A DNA stretch of 64,000 bases from Pedobacter hartonius (GCF_900107535.1 NZ_FNRA01000005.1:186001-250000), one strand, 5' to 3'; counted from the first letter of the stretch, positions 52,714 through 61,771 are shown. The notes: generated from the sequence alone by a model not told the origin. Numbers and translations: made by a program.

Positions 52714-53427
52714 ATGAGTTTTTTAAATATAACACGCCCTTTGCTGGCAGGTATCTTACATTCCTTTGAGCCGGATCATATCACGGCAGTATCTGTTTTG
52801 GCGTCAGAACAGGCGATAAGGAAAAAGAGAATCTCATGGGGAGTGATTTTCAGGGCCTCACAATGGGCATTGGGGCATTCCGTTACTTTGCTTGTTTTTG
52901 GTGGCATCGCCCTTGCTTTTAAAGCATCCCTGCATCTCTATGTAACAAATATTTCTGAATTTGCAGAGATTGCTGTTGGGCCTATCATGATTTTATTAGG
53001 GATCAAAGCGATAAGAAGTAATTACAAAATGGATGAAATGGTGCGGAATAACGAGAAACTGGATGTGCACCATCATTCACCTTCCAGTTCAATTCATTTG
53101 CATGGTAAAAATGGAGAAGTAATTGAAATTAAACCCTTAACCCGTTCTTTCTGGGTAGGCATGATACACGGATTAGCCGGAACCGGTGGGGCACTAACTA
53201 CTGCCCTGGTAATTAGTGCATCTACAATCCAGGCCTCAATTATGGTACTGGTTATTGAATCGGCCGGGATAATTATAACAATGAGTATTTATAGTTATGT
53301 GCTGATCTCTACCATGAGCAGATACCTGAAAAAAAACATGGTTGTGTTTAAATGGATAAATGGAATTGCCGGTTTAGGATCTATGATAGTGGGCTGTATT
53401 TTGGTTTACCACGTTTTTAATAAGTAA
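52714..53427 (+). CDS. Nickel/cobalt permease-like protein (NiCoT/NicO family)
   Basis: A 237-residue membrane protein with about six helices. The N-terminal signature H-S-F-E-P-D-H (His16, Asp21, His22) is the H-x4-D-H metal motif of nickel and cobalt permeases, and M-I-H-G-L-A-G-T-G-G is a second conserved site. A cytoplasmic or periplasmic loop is His-rich (D-V-H-H-H-S-P-S-S-S-I-H-L-H-G). It should move Co(II) or Ni(II) across the inner membrane. The cobalamin riboswitch upstream and the TonB receptor make cobalt the most likely substrate. Confidence 0.85.
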   Translation: MSFLNITRPLLAGILHSFEPDHITAVSVLASEQAIRKKRISWGVIFRASQWALGHSVTLLVFGGIALAFKASLHLYVTNISEFAEIAVGPIMILLGIKAIRSNYKMDEMVRNNEKLDVHHHSPSSSIHLHGKNGEVIEIKPLTRSFWVGMIHGLAGTGGALTTALVISASTIQASIMVLVIESAGIIITMSIYSYVLISTMSRYLKKNMVVFKWINGIAGLGSMIVGCILVYHVFNK

Positions 53428-53679
53428 ATAATAACTCAGCGTCGGTCCATTACATGTTAAGCTTTTGAAAAGAGCGATTGTAGTTCTTTCTGCCTCGGCA
53501 GACAGATCACATACTTTTGTAATCACTGAAGGGAATTTCGCGGCAACTGCATTAAGACCATCCTCGCGTCTTCCGCAAATAATTACGGTATTGTTATCCT
53601 GAATAAACCTTTCTGTAAGACCTAAGCCAATGCCACTTGCACCGCCTGCAATTAGAATTTTGTTGTTTGATAAGTTCAT
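53374..53679 (-). pseudogene. N-terminal remnant of a short-chain dehydrogenase
   Basis: The frame from 53679 reads K-I-L-I-A-G-G-A-S-G-I-G-L-G-L, the NAD(P)-binding start of an SDR, then V-I-I-C-G-R-R and C-D-L-S-A-E-A-E-R. Similarity ends near residue 65 (about 53484) and the frame then runs into the 3' end of the permease gene on the other strand. The active-site Ser-Tyr-Lys part is missing. It is probably the left-over of a deletion at this boundary. Confidence 0.7.
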
Positions 53680-53745
53680 TATATTTTCAGTTGCTGTTTA
53701 AAATCTGAGAACCAGATTCATGCAGCGTTAGGGTGGTAACAATTA

Positions 53746-54105
53746 TCATCCTGCAAGCGGATGTTTAAGAAAGATCAATACTACCGGAACCAGTAAAAAT
53801 GAAATTTCTGACAAAGCGTGTTTAATGTCTCCGGCTATCAGGAAACGGATGATTAAAAATAAGAACAAGCATATATTCAAAAGGTTTCCAGCTAAGAATG
53901 TTTGAGGTGGAAGTAATAAAAATCCGCCTAAAATAGTTAGGATAGAAAAGAGCTTTAAAGTGGGCTGGCTTAAATTCAATGTTAGCAGAAGATCTGCAAC
54001 CGGACCCGCGTGGCCAGGTTTTATATTTAACAAGCTCCAGCCATGTTTGGTACCCATGATAGCCGAGAAAAGAATAAGAGAACCGCTGATCATTCTGATG
54101 AACAT
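53746..54105 (-). CDS. DoxX-like small membrane protein
   Basis: A 119-residue protein from M-F-I-R-M-I-S-G-S with four predicted helices (about 5-23, 45-63, 68-90 and 98-114) and a loop M-G-T-K-H-G-W-S-L-L-N-I. The layout suggests a DoxX/DUF-type membrane protein; no catalytic residues are recognised. An upstream in-frame ATG (54138) adds charged residues. It lies between an SDR remnant and a Crp/Fnr regulator gene on the same strand and may be part of that unit. Confidence 0.6.
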   Translation of the reverse strand: MFIRMISGSLILFSAIMGTKHGWSLLNIKPGHAGPVADLLLTLNLSQPTLKLFSILTILGGFLLLPPQTFLAGNLLNICLFLFLIIRFLIAGDIKHALSEISFLLVPVVLIFLKHPLAG

Positions 54106-54321
54106 AATTGTTTGTATTTCTGATTCAAAGTTAGCCACAGCCGTGTCTTTAAGTTTGCGAAAATCAATCTATTGTTTAACAGATTCAAATGTCTAAGACA
54201 GCCAGATTATTTTCAAACGGATATGCTATATCACTTTGATCTCAGACATAACAAAAATGCACAATGCTGATTCATGCAAAGGCCATAGGCCTGTATGAAG
54301 AGCTGATAAATAAAAAAATCT

Positions 54322-54903
54322 TTATCTTCTAAAGGCCAGGTTCTTCCTGATGCGACTTAATGTTTCCGGTGCCAGCCCCAGGTAGGAGGCAATCAGGTTT
54401 TGAGGAATACGTTCAATAATTTCAGGGTTTGATTCAATTAAAAGTAAATACTTTTCTTCAGCAGTGTGCGTGACGGAACTCATCAGCCTGCGTTCTTTAG
54501 TCACAATACTTTTTTGATAAAGTATGCGGAAATAGCGATCCATAATGGGGACGGTCAATGTCAATCTTTCGTATTCCGCATGTGAAATCAGCAATACCTC
54601 TGAATCTTCTATGGCGTCAATATTAAACATCGATGGCTCACCAGTGAGAAAACTATTGAAGTCAGACAACCACCATCCTTCCCAGCCGAAAACACTCATA
54701 TGTTCCTCACCCTTTTCATCAACGTTGTAAGACCTTAACATGCCTTTGCATACAAAGGCAATGTTTTTGCAAACATCACCCTCCTGTAAAAGATATTGCC
54801 GTTTTCTCAATTTCTTTTGAACGAAAAAGGTTTTTATCACATCCTTATCCCTATCAGTAAGAGTAACTTTTTCCTCTATGTGCCTGAAAAGTACATCGAT
54901 CAT
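54322..54903 (-). CDS. Crp/Fnr family transcriptional regulator
   Basis: A 193-residue regulator. Residues 20-120 form the cyclic-nucleotide-like sensor barrel (K-K-L-R-K-R-Q-Y-L-L-Q-E-G-D-V-C-K-N-I-A-F-V). The C-terminal helix-turn-helix is I-P-Q-N-L-I-A-S-Y-L-G-L-A-P-E-T-L-S-R-I-R. It lacks cysteine clusters for iron-sulfur binding. It is divergent from the PRISE-type reductase gene, with 178 bases between the two starts, so it may regulate it. Confidence 0.92.
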   Translation of the reverse strand: MIDVLFRHIEEKVTLTDRDKDVIKTFFVQKKLRKRQYLLQEGDVCKNIAFVCKGMLRSYNVDEKGEEHMSVFGWEGWWLSDFNSFLTGEPSMFNIDAIEDSEVLLISHAEYERLTLTVPIMDRYFRILYQKSIVTKERRLMSSVTHTAEEKYLLLIESNPEIIERIPQNLIASYLGLAPETLSRIRKNLAFRR

Positions 54904-55081
54904 AACTTGAATAGCATTTTAAAACAAAGATAACCTTTTCATCAATAGAATTTACCCTATGCCATGGCAGAAAAGCTCTTGATCCAGATCACCAAAATTA
55001 CCTGATGCAAGTCAACCGCCAACCTACCGGCTTATGGTAATTTTGTACGAACGATTATTTAGAAAGAACTAAAAGTATATA

Positions 55082-56152
55082 ATGATGATCAAAATAGCAT
55101 TAGTAGTTGGCGCCAGCGGTATTACCGGCAGTAACCTGGCTGAAAAATTGATTTCAGAAGGATGGGAAACATATGGTTTGGCACGTACACCGAAGGAGGA
55201 AATTAAAGATCTTAAGCCTGTTGCGGCAGACCTTTTAAATCCTGAAAGTTTAGAACTGGCTTTGGCTGATATTAAACCCAGTCATGTATTTATTACCACC
55301 TGGATGCGTAATGATACTGAGGCCGAAAATATCAGGGTAAATGGGTTAATGGTCAGAAATATTTTAGACGCGTTGTCAGGAAAAGGATCAGTTGAACATG
55401 TTGCACTGGTAACAGGTTTAAAACATTATCTGGGCCCCTTTGAAGCCTATGCAAAGGAAGGGTTTCTACCCGAAACCCCACTAAGGGAGGAACATCCGAG
55501 AGTAGACCTTGAGAACTTTTATTACGCACAGGAGGATGAAGTTTATGCTGCAGCTGCACGTGACGGTTTTACCTGGAGCATCCACAGGCCTCACACTGTT
55601 ATTGGTAAGACAGTAGGCAATGCGATGAACATGGGAACCACCCTCGCCGTTTACGCAACGATCTGTAAAGAAACCGGACGCCCTTTCATATGGCCCGGAT
55701 CAGCCGCGCAATGGAATGGTTTGTCTGATGTTACTGATGCAAGGGTACTGGCTGCACACCTCATATGGGCTTCCACTACAGAAGTTGCACGCAATCAGGC
55801 GTTCAATGTGGTTAACGGGGATGTTTTTAGATGGAGCCGTTTATGGAATAAGCTGGCAGCTTACTTTGGCGTGGAACCGGTGGGGTATGGAACCTCAATT
55901 CAATCATTGGAAAAAGAAATGGCCGGAGACGCTGATACCTGGAAGCAGATTGCCCAAAAATACGAGTTAAAAGAAGAAGTTCTGAGCAGGTTATCAACCG
56001 CATGGCATACTGACCTTGATCTTGGGCGGCCAATTGAAGTAATGACTGATATGTCAAAAAGCAGAAAAATGGGCTTCACTGTGTTTCAGGATACAGAGGA
56101 AACATTTTACGAGTTATTCGATGAATTGCGTGCAATGAAGCTTATCCCATAA
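55082..56152 (+). CDS. PRISE-type SDR reductase (progesterone 5-beta-reductase/iridoid synthase-like)
   Basis: A 356-residue extended SDR. The NAD(P) motif is V-V-G-A-S-G-I-T-G-S-N. Characteristic PRISE blocks are V-T-G-L-K-H-Y-L-G-P-F (with the catalytic Lys), N-F-Y-Y-A-Q-E-D (with the active-site Tyr) and W-S-I-H-R-P-H-T-V-I-G. In plants these enzymes reduce enone groups; bacterial members reduce small activated alkenes. It lies divergent from the Crp/Fnr regulator. Two adjacent ATG codons (55082 and 55085) are possible starts. A hairpin follows the gene. Confidence 0.88.
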   Translation: MMIKIALVVGASGITGSNLAEKLISEGWETYGLARTPKEEIKDLKPVAADLLNPESLELALADIKPSHVFITTWMRNDTEAENIRVNGLMVRNILDALSGKGSVEHVALVTGLKHYLGPFEAYAKEGFLPETPLREEHPRVDLENFYYAQEDEVYAAAARDGFTWSIHRPHTVIGKTVGNAMNMGTTLAVYATICKETGRPFIWPGSAAQWNGLSDVTDARVLAAHLIWASTTEVARNQAFNVVNGDVFRWSRLWNKLAAYFGVEPVGYGTSIQSLEKEMAGDADTWKQIAQKYELKEEVLSRLSTAWHTDLDLGRPIEVMTDMSKSRKMGFTVFQDTEETFYELFDELRAMKLIP

Positions 56153-56193
56153 CAACAATGCCAGGGATGACTATTCGGTTATACCCCTGACAT

Positions 56194-56238
56194 TTAATAG
56201 ACTACAGGCATCTGATTGGCATCCCTGTGGTCTATTAA
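56194..56238 (+). terminator. Hairpin after the PRISE gene
   Basis: TTAATAGACTACAGG (56194-56208) pairs with CCTGTGGTCTATTAA (56224-56238) except one G-T pair. No strong T-run follows; a terminator or stability hairpin. Confidence 0.55.
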
Positions 56239-56476
56239 GTTATTGAGCCGCAGTAACTCAAACTACAATACTCCAAAAAGTTTATTTTTATAATCAATGA
56301 TTACGGTGTTCTTCAGAAAGAAAACATTTCTTGTTAATATTCAGTATTACCATTGATAAGCAAGGGGATTTTTGGCCTTCCATCATGGAGAATACTCATT
56401 ATTGAAAACTATAATATAGCTAATGGGAATATAAATTCTAATGTCTTCTCAAATTAATTTGAAATAATAATACTAA
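56239..56476. other. Intergenic region without recognised genes
   Basis: AT-rich sequence between the PRISE terminator and a small membrane gene. No gene, repeat or promoter is supported. Confidence 0.45.
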
Positions 56477-56785
56477 TCACTTATTGCGCAATAACGGAAC
56501 TACCGCCAGTGTGACAATGCAATGCGCAACTAATGAAAGTGACAGCGTAAAAACCAGAATCATTGCTTTTTTACTAGTGCTGTCGAAATAATCTAGAAAA
56601 GAAGAACGGCCTGATCCGCTATAAAGTAAGGCAAGTGAAAAAACGAATATTCCTGTGATCCATAAAGTCAGGTGTGAATAAAAATAACGGATACGGGCAA
56701 GTTTAGATTGACGAAAAGCCGTGAGCAATAAGATCACATGAGCAATAAAAAACGTAATAGTGGCTATTATCAGAACGTAGAACAT
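56477..56785 (-). CDS. Small membrane protein of unknown function
   Basis: A 102-residue protein with three predicted helices (about 3-23, 38-59 and 72-96) and no known motif. A basic patch (R-Q-S-K-L-A-R-I-R) sits between helices one and two. It is a lone minus-strand gene divergent from the siderophore receptor, with 316 bases between them. Coding status rests on the clean frame and hydrophobic pattern. Confidence 0.5.
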   Translation of the reverse strand: MFYVLIIATITFFIAHVILLLTAFRQSKLARIRYFYSHLTLWITGIFVFSLALLYSGSGRSSFLDYFDSTSKKAMILVFTLSLSLVAHCIVTLAVVPLLRNK

Positions 56786-57060
56786 AGGCGTTGAATGATA
56801 AGTTTTTGCTTTATTTTGGTTAAATATTCTATTTAGTTGTAGGCCAAAATAAAGTAGAAATTTCAGATTTACAAAGAAAAAAAATTAATTAAACAACCTA
56901 TTTTAAATAAATAGATTTAGCTGTTCGGCCAGGGCAGAAGTCGCCAGACAGATATAAATATGCGGATAACAGGATCCCATAAGAAATTAAATAATTATAA
57001 ATACATTTCCTGGAATTAACTAACTTCGTGTTTAATTAGATCGATTATAAACAATAATGA

Positions 57061-57086
57061 TATATTTGCTGGTGTAAAACTTACAC
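57061..57086 (+). promoter_or_regulatory. -7 element and operator-like palindrome for the siderophore receptor
   Basis: TATATTTG (57061-57068) is an exact -7 element, without a clear -33 box. GTGTAA, 3 bases, TTACAC (57072-57086) follows at the expected transcription start. A repressor bound there would block transcription, as expected for a metal or redox regulator. The ATG is at 57102. Confidence 0.5.
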
Positions 57087-57101
57087 TAATAAATATTTGT
57101 A

Positions 57102-59513
57102 TTGATGAAATCTCTACTTCTGGTTCTTATCGCCTGTATTTTGGCAGGCTCCCTCAGCTCTTTCGCACAATCTTCCGGGAAGATATCCGGGAAAATCACG
57201 TTGGTGGATGGTCAGCCCTTTGGCTCGGCCTCAGTTTCCCTGATTGAAACCAAGCAGACTACGCTTACCACTGAAGAAGGTAATTACTCATTTAACAATA
57301 TACCTGAAGGCTCCTACACTGTGAGAATCCAGGTGTTGGGTGCTGCACAAAAAGATTTAAAAGTTAAAGTAACGGCCGGAGAAACTGTTACAGCCAATTA
57401 CCAGCTCCCTAAAGAAAACGTGCAGGCATTGCAGGAAGTAATTGTAGGTGGTAATCAAACCAATAAATTCTCCAGGAAGGAGAGTGTCTATATTGCGAGG
57501 CTCCCGATTAAAAACCTCGAAAATCCTCAGGTATACGCTTCGATTCCAAAAGAACTGATCCAGGAGCAAATGGCTACTGATCTGGGTAGCATCGCTAAAA
57601 ATGTTGCCGGAGCAGGTATCCCGATGATAGCCAATCAGGGCAGGGTTACTTTCCGTTCCCGTGGTTTTGATACGGAGCCGAATGCAAGAAACGGAGTAGC
57701 CGGTGCTGCTTTTTCTTCCATTGACCCTGCAAACCTTGAACGGGTGGAAGTGATCAAAGGCCCTTCGGCAACGCTGTTTGGTAACAGCATTTCCAGCAGT
57801 TACGGTGGTTTGTATAACCGTGTAACCAAAAAGCCCTACAATGATGTTGGTGGCGAAGTAGCTTATTATGGTGGAAGCTGGAACTTTAACCGTCTGACAT
57901 TTGATGTAAACTCTCCGATCAATGCCGATAAAACAGCTTTATTCCGCCTGAATGGTGCAACCACCTTTGAGAAAAGTTTTCAGGATCAGGGTTATACAAA
58001 TAGCCTGAGTCTGGCTCCAAGTTTCTCTTATCAGGTTAACGATCGTCTTTCATTGTTATTTGATGTAGAATTTGGTCAGGCCAAAGGAACTTCGGTAGTA
58101 CGTTTCAATCCTTTTGTAAGTACTACAGTGCCTTCAAGGAAATCAATTGCAGATATGGGATTTCCATACAACAAAACATTCCTGAGCAATGACCTTCCTT
58201 ATACCACCCAGATGCTGAATATCTTTGCACAGGCAAATTATAAGATCTCAGATAGCTGGACCTCTCAAACGATTGTATCACGTGCGCGCTCTTCTATCAG
58301 CGGATACATCACAGCCCTGACAGGACGTACCGATTCTACGATCCGTCCACAGGTGATCACTGGTTATACCCAGTTTATCGCGACGAACATTCAGCAGAAC
58401 TTTACAGGTGATTTTAAAGTTGCCGGTCTGCGCAACCGCCTGGTAGTTGGATTGGATTTCTATAATAACTATAATGATTTCGACAGGGTGACTGTCAACA
58501 CTACTGCCGGTACTGCTGCTTCACCGGATATTAATTTCCTGAAGGGTTCTACAGGTCGTATCAGTGCTTTTAAAGTGGATTCACTGGCCAGCAGGGGCGG
58601 AACGCTTCGTAAGGAAACCAACAGGGACAATACCTATTCGGCCTATTTCTCTGATGTGATCAACCTGACCGACAGACTGAACGTGATGCTGAGTTTGCGT
58701 GGGAACCGTTATAAATACGGAGGTGTGTATAACATCGTTACCGGTGTTACCGCTGGTGGTTTAGGTGTTGGCGGTACACAGACCGGTCCTTACAATCAAA
58801 ACTCTTTGTCGCAGAAACTGGGTGCAGTCTATGAAATAGCGAAAGACCACGTATCACTGTTCGGTAACTATATGAATGGATTTTTTAACAAAAGCGGGCA
58901 AACTTCTGATGGTAGTGCCGTCAAACCTGAACATGCCAATCAGCTTGAGTTTGGTGTAAAGGCAGACCTGCTGGACCATAAGTTATCAGGTACGGTCAGT
59001 TATTATGATATTCAGGTGGAAAATGTTTTACGTGATGATCCTGCCAGTCTTAATGGTTATCAGATCCAGGATGGAACCCAGTTAAGTAAAGGTGTAGAGA
59101 TCGATATAACGGCCAACCCTATTGCAGGGTTAAATATAGTTGCAGGATATGCTTATAACGACAGTAAACTCACAAAAGCATCTGCTACTACCACAGGAAG
59201 ACGCCCGGGTTTATCAGGCCCGCCGCGTTCTTATAACTTCTGGGTAAGTTACCGCATTCCTCAAGGTGAGCTGAAAGGACTGGGTGCTGGTTTTGGCGGT
59301 AACATCGCCAGCTGGCAATACCATACCAATACAACCGTTACGCAGATCATCATTCCATCTTATGCAATGTTTGATGCCACTGTATTTTATGATCAGCCAA
59401 GATACCGCATCGGTTTGAAGGTAGATAACCTGACCAGCGAAAAGACCTGGTCGGTAAGGTTAACACCACAGGCACCGGCAAGGTTCCTTGGCAGCATAGC
59501 ATTGAAATTCTAA
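57102..59513 (+). CDS. TonB-dependent siderophore-type receptor
   Basis: An 803-residue outer-membrane receptor. Signal peptide ends S-S-F-A-Q. A carboxypeptidase-regulatory domain (about 26-110) precedes the plug (D-L-G-S-I-A-K-N-V-A-G-A-G-I, then R-V-E-V-I-K-G-P-S-A-T-L-F-G-N) and a 22-strand barrel ending A-R-F-L-G-S-I-A-L-K-F. The plug pattern and the R-S-R-G-F-D motif are those of hydroxamate siderophore receptors (FhuA/FpvA-like). An operator-like palindrome overlaps its presumed start site. It is followed 16 bases later by a small secreted gene, likely co-transcribed. Confidence 0.92.
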   Translation: MMKSLLLVLIACILAGSLSSFAQSSGKISGKITLVDGQPFGSASVSLIETKQTTLTTEEGNYSFNNIPEGSYTVRIQVLGAAQKDLKVKVTAGETVTANYQLPKENVQALQEVIVGGNQTNKFSRKESVYIARLPIKNLENPQVYASIPKELIQEQMATDLGSIAKNVAGAGIPMIANQGRVTFRSRGFDTEPNARNGVAGAAFSSIDPANLERVEVIKGPSATLFGNSISSSYGGLYNRVTKKPYNDVGGEVAYYGGSWNFNRLTFDVNSPINADKTALFRLNGATTFEKSFQDQGYTNSLSLAPSFSYQVNDRLSLLFDVEFGQAKGTSVVRFNPFVSTTVPSRKSIADMGFPYNKTFLSNDLPYTTQMLNIFAQANYKISDSWTSQTIVSRARSSISGYITALTGRTDSTIRPQVITGYTQFIATNIQQNFTGDFKVAGLRNRLVVGLDFYNNYNDFDRVTVNTTAGTAASPDINFLKGSTGRISAFKVDSLASRGGTLRKETNRDNTYSAYFSDVINLTDRLNVMLSLRGNRYKYGGVYNIVTGVTAGGLGVGGTQTGPYNQNSLSQKLGAVYEIAKDHVSLFGNYMNGFFNKSGQTSDGSAVKPEHANQLEFGVKADLLDHKLSGTVSYYDIQVENVLRDDPASLNGYQIQDGTQLSKGVEIDITANPIAGLNIVAGYAYNDSKLTKASATTTGRRPGLSGPPRSYNFWVSYRIPQGELKGLGAGFGGNIASWQYHTNTTVTQIIIPSYAMFDATVFYDQPRYRIGLKVDNLTSEKTWSVRLTPQAPARFLGSIALKF

Positions 59514-59529
59514 TTTAAAGCCGGTTACT

Positions 59530-59955
59530 ATGAAACGTATTACATTAATTTTCCTGGTGCTTTTATCAGGTATAGTACAGAGCAAAGCTGTAGCCAAGCA
59601 GCATTATTATGGAAGGACTACCGTTAAGTTGGGCGATAGCGAGACTATAGCCCCAGCTGCATTATCAGATTTACCACTTGTTCAGCATACCGGAAATAAA
59701 GCTGGTTCTGATGTCACTATCCAGGTTTTCCATGCAGTAAAACCTGTTCCCAATGCAACGCTTCTAATGCGTCATCCCGAAATGCCGGAACAGAAACTTA
59801 AAACAGACGAAAATGGAAATGTATCCTTTCATGCGCCAAAAGCAGGCAGATACTTTGCTTTGGTTACACTGAAGTCTGAACAATCCGGAACGTTTAGAGG
59901 AGTACATTACGACGTGTTCAGGGAAAAAGCTTCGGCGAATATGCTTTTAGCTTAA
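59530..59955 (+). CDS. Small secreted protein with an Ig-like/DUF4198-like domain
   Basis: A 141-residue exported protein. Signal peptide ends near S-K-A-V-A-K. The mature part has a beta-sandwich pattern (V-T-I-Q-V-F-H-A-V-K-P-V-P-N-A-T-L-L-M and T-D-E-N-G-N-V-S-F-H-A-P-K-A-G-R-Y-F-A-L-V) like domains found with metal or nickel uptake proteins. It sits directly after the siderophore receptor and before a strong terminator, so it probably helps uptake. Function not established. Confidence 0.65.
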   Translation: MKRITLIFLVLLSGIVQSKAVAKQHYYGRTTVKLGDSETIAPAALSDLPLVQHTGNKAGSDVTIQVFHAVKPVPNATLLMRHPEMPEQKLKTDENGNVSFHAPKAGRYFALVTLKSEQSGTFRGVHYDVFREKASANMLLA

Positions 59956-59978
59956 GCGCCAAAATTTAATAAATGCCT

Positions 59979-60021
59979 AAAAAAGAGCCGTCTGCCTGAT
60001 CAAAAAGGAGACGGCTTTTTT
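59979..60021 (+). terminator. Intrinsic terminator
   Basis: AGCCGTCT (59986-59993) pairs with AGACGGCT (60009-60016), with A-runs before and a T-run after. It ends the siderophore-receptor unit. Confidence 0.85.
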
Positions 60022-60104
60022 CTTCTATCAGATTGTTGTTATAATTATTTGAAACAAGGATCAAAGAACTGCGTTTAGTTTATATTTACATCAAACTTAT
60101 AACT

Positions 60105-60329
60105 ATGATTACTCCAGAAGATAACGCCTCATTTAACGAAGAAGAAGCAGATGAACAATTCAGCCAGCAGGATGTACAGTCTGACGGAATAGATGCTGTT
60201 CCGCCGTCTGAAGAAGACGTTGCAGCGTCTGACATTGATAATTTGTCTCAGGCAGATAAAGCATCAGAATCATCTTTTACCTTAAATGTTGATAAAGGAA
60301 TTGCACCGGGAAAACCAGACAGAAGCTAA
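60105..60329 (+). CDS. Small acidic disordered protein
   Basis: A 74-residue protein starting M-I-T-P-E-D-N, rich in Asp, Glu, Ser and Gln. No signal peptide, membrane helix or known domain. It ends G-I-A-P-G-K-P-D-R-S. It lies 21 bases before the MFS exporter and shares the style of the proteins at 15473 and 28702. Function unknown. Confidence 0.55.
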   Translation: MITPEDNASFNEEEADEQFSQQDVQSDGIDAVPPSEEDVAASDIDNLSQADKASESSFTLNVDKGIAPGKPDRS

Positions 60330-60350
60330 TTACAGTCTGGATACCCAACA

Positions 60351-61574
60351 ATGAACATTAGTACATTTAATGCCTTCAAAAGTCGCAATTACAGGTTATA
60401 TTTTAGTGGTCAGTCGATCTCACTAATCGGTACCTGGATGCAAAAGACCGCAGTAAGCTGGGTCATTTATTCGGAAACACACTCGAAATTTATGCTGGGC
60501 CTGACCCTCTTTGCGAGTATGTTTCCGTCTTTTGTTTTTTCTTTCCTGGGCGGGATTGCGTCAGACCGTTACGACCGTTTTAAACTCCTGCTGGCCACAC
60601 AAATGGCCTCGATGGTGCAGGCTATTCTCCTCACGGCCATCATCTTTTTCAAACATTACAATGCATGGGAGATCATCGGGCTGAGTGCATTACTTGGCCT
60701 TATCAATGCTTTTGATATTCCAGCAAGGCAGTCACTGGTTTATGAAATGGTAGAAAATAAAGCAGATCTGCCCAATGCACTTGCTTTAAACTCTTCTATG
60801 GTCAATTTATCGCGGCTGATTGGCCCGGGACTGGCCGGGCTGGCCCTGGAGAAATTTGGGCAGGACGTCTGTTTCGGTTTAAACGCTGTTAGTTTTATTG
60901 CCGTGATCGGGTCTCTGTTGATGATGAAGCTGCCTAAATATATTGAAAAACCCATCACTAAGAACGTTCTGGGAGAATTAAAGGAAGGATTTGAATACAT
61001 CAGGCACACGCCTTCCATCAAATTTGTGCTCATCACACTGTCTGCCGTCAGTCTTCTGGTTCTGCCATATAGTACCCTGATTCCGGTATACGCAAAAGAT
61101 ATCTTTAAAGGAACCGCTTCTACGTTTGGTATAATTGACAGTGTAATTGGGCTCGGTGCATTCTGCGGGGCTATTTTTCTGGCTTCACTTAAGCCGGGCA
61201 GAAATCTCAAACGCATACTGGCAACGAATACGATTATATTTGGTGCAGGATTGGTCATGTTCTCCCATACCACCTGGTACCCGCTTGCACTGGTATTTGC
61301 CACGATCACGGGTTTTGGCATGATGTCGCAGATTACCATCAGCAACACGCTCATCCAAACAACGGTAGATCCGGCAATGCGCGGAAGGGTGATCAGCTTC
61401 TACGCCATGGCGTTCTTTGGGATGCAGCCACTTGGTGGTTTGCTCATCGGTTTCCTTTCCAAATGGATCGGCACACCGGATACGGTGATGGCACAGGGTG
61501 TGATTACCATCCTGATCGGCGTTCTTCTGTTCCGGTTTTTACGGATAGATGCAGAGAAACTTGTTCATAATTAA
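60351..61574 (+). CDS. MFS exporter, EntS-like (MFS_3)
   Basis: A 407-residue protein with 12 helices. The opening F-N-A-F-K-S-R-N-Y-R-L-Y-F-S-G-Q-S-I-S-L-I-G-T-W-M and the loop motif G-G-I-A-S-D-R-Y-D-R-F are typical of enterobactin-exporter-like MFS proteins. It should export a siderophore, drug or other hydrophobic compound. It lies downstream of the siderophore receptor but behind a terminator; co-function in iron acquisition is possible. Confidence 0.88.
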   Translation: MNISTFNAFKSRNYRLYFSGQSISLIGTWMQKTAVSWVIYSETHSKFMLGLTLFASMFPSFVFSFLGGIASDRYDRFKLLLATQMASMVQAILLTAIIFFKHYNAWEIIGLSALLGLINAFDIPARQSLVYEMVENKADLPNALALNSSMVNLSRLIGPGLAGLALEKFGQDVCFGLNAVSFIAVIGSLLMMKLPKYIEKPITKNVLGELKEGFEYIRHTPSIKFVLITLSAVSLLVLPYSTLIPVYAKDIFKGTASTFGIIDSVIGLGAFCGAIFLASLKPGRNLKRILATNTIIFGAGLVMFSHTTWYPLALVFATITGFGMMSQITISNTLIQTTVDPAMRGRVISFYAMAFFGMQPLGGLLIGFLSKWIGTPDTVMAQGVITILIGVLLFRFLRIDAEKLVHN

Positions 61575-61771
61575 TGAATTAAGTTCAATTTACTCGTTAC
61601 AACAATTAGGAATTGTCATTTATAGATGTTAATTTATGGGAAATGTTCTTTATGTGATGACGGTCATTGTTGCTGATGATGTAAAACATTAATCGGAGGT
61701 TGTAAATCATCCATCTTTGAGCAGTAAGAATGTGGACTGGGTTAGTTCATAATTATTAAACCGCTCATCAC

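Noticed and set aside
60740-61354. 204-codon minus-strand frame
   Set aside because: It is antisense to the MFS exporter, whose helices and motifs are clear.
61602-61667. Short palindromes before the porin gene (ACAATT-AGG-AATTGT and ATGAC-G-GTCAT)
   Set aside because: Each is short and lies in AT-rich sequence; without a regulator or further copies they cannot be told from chance.
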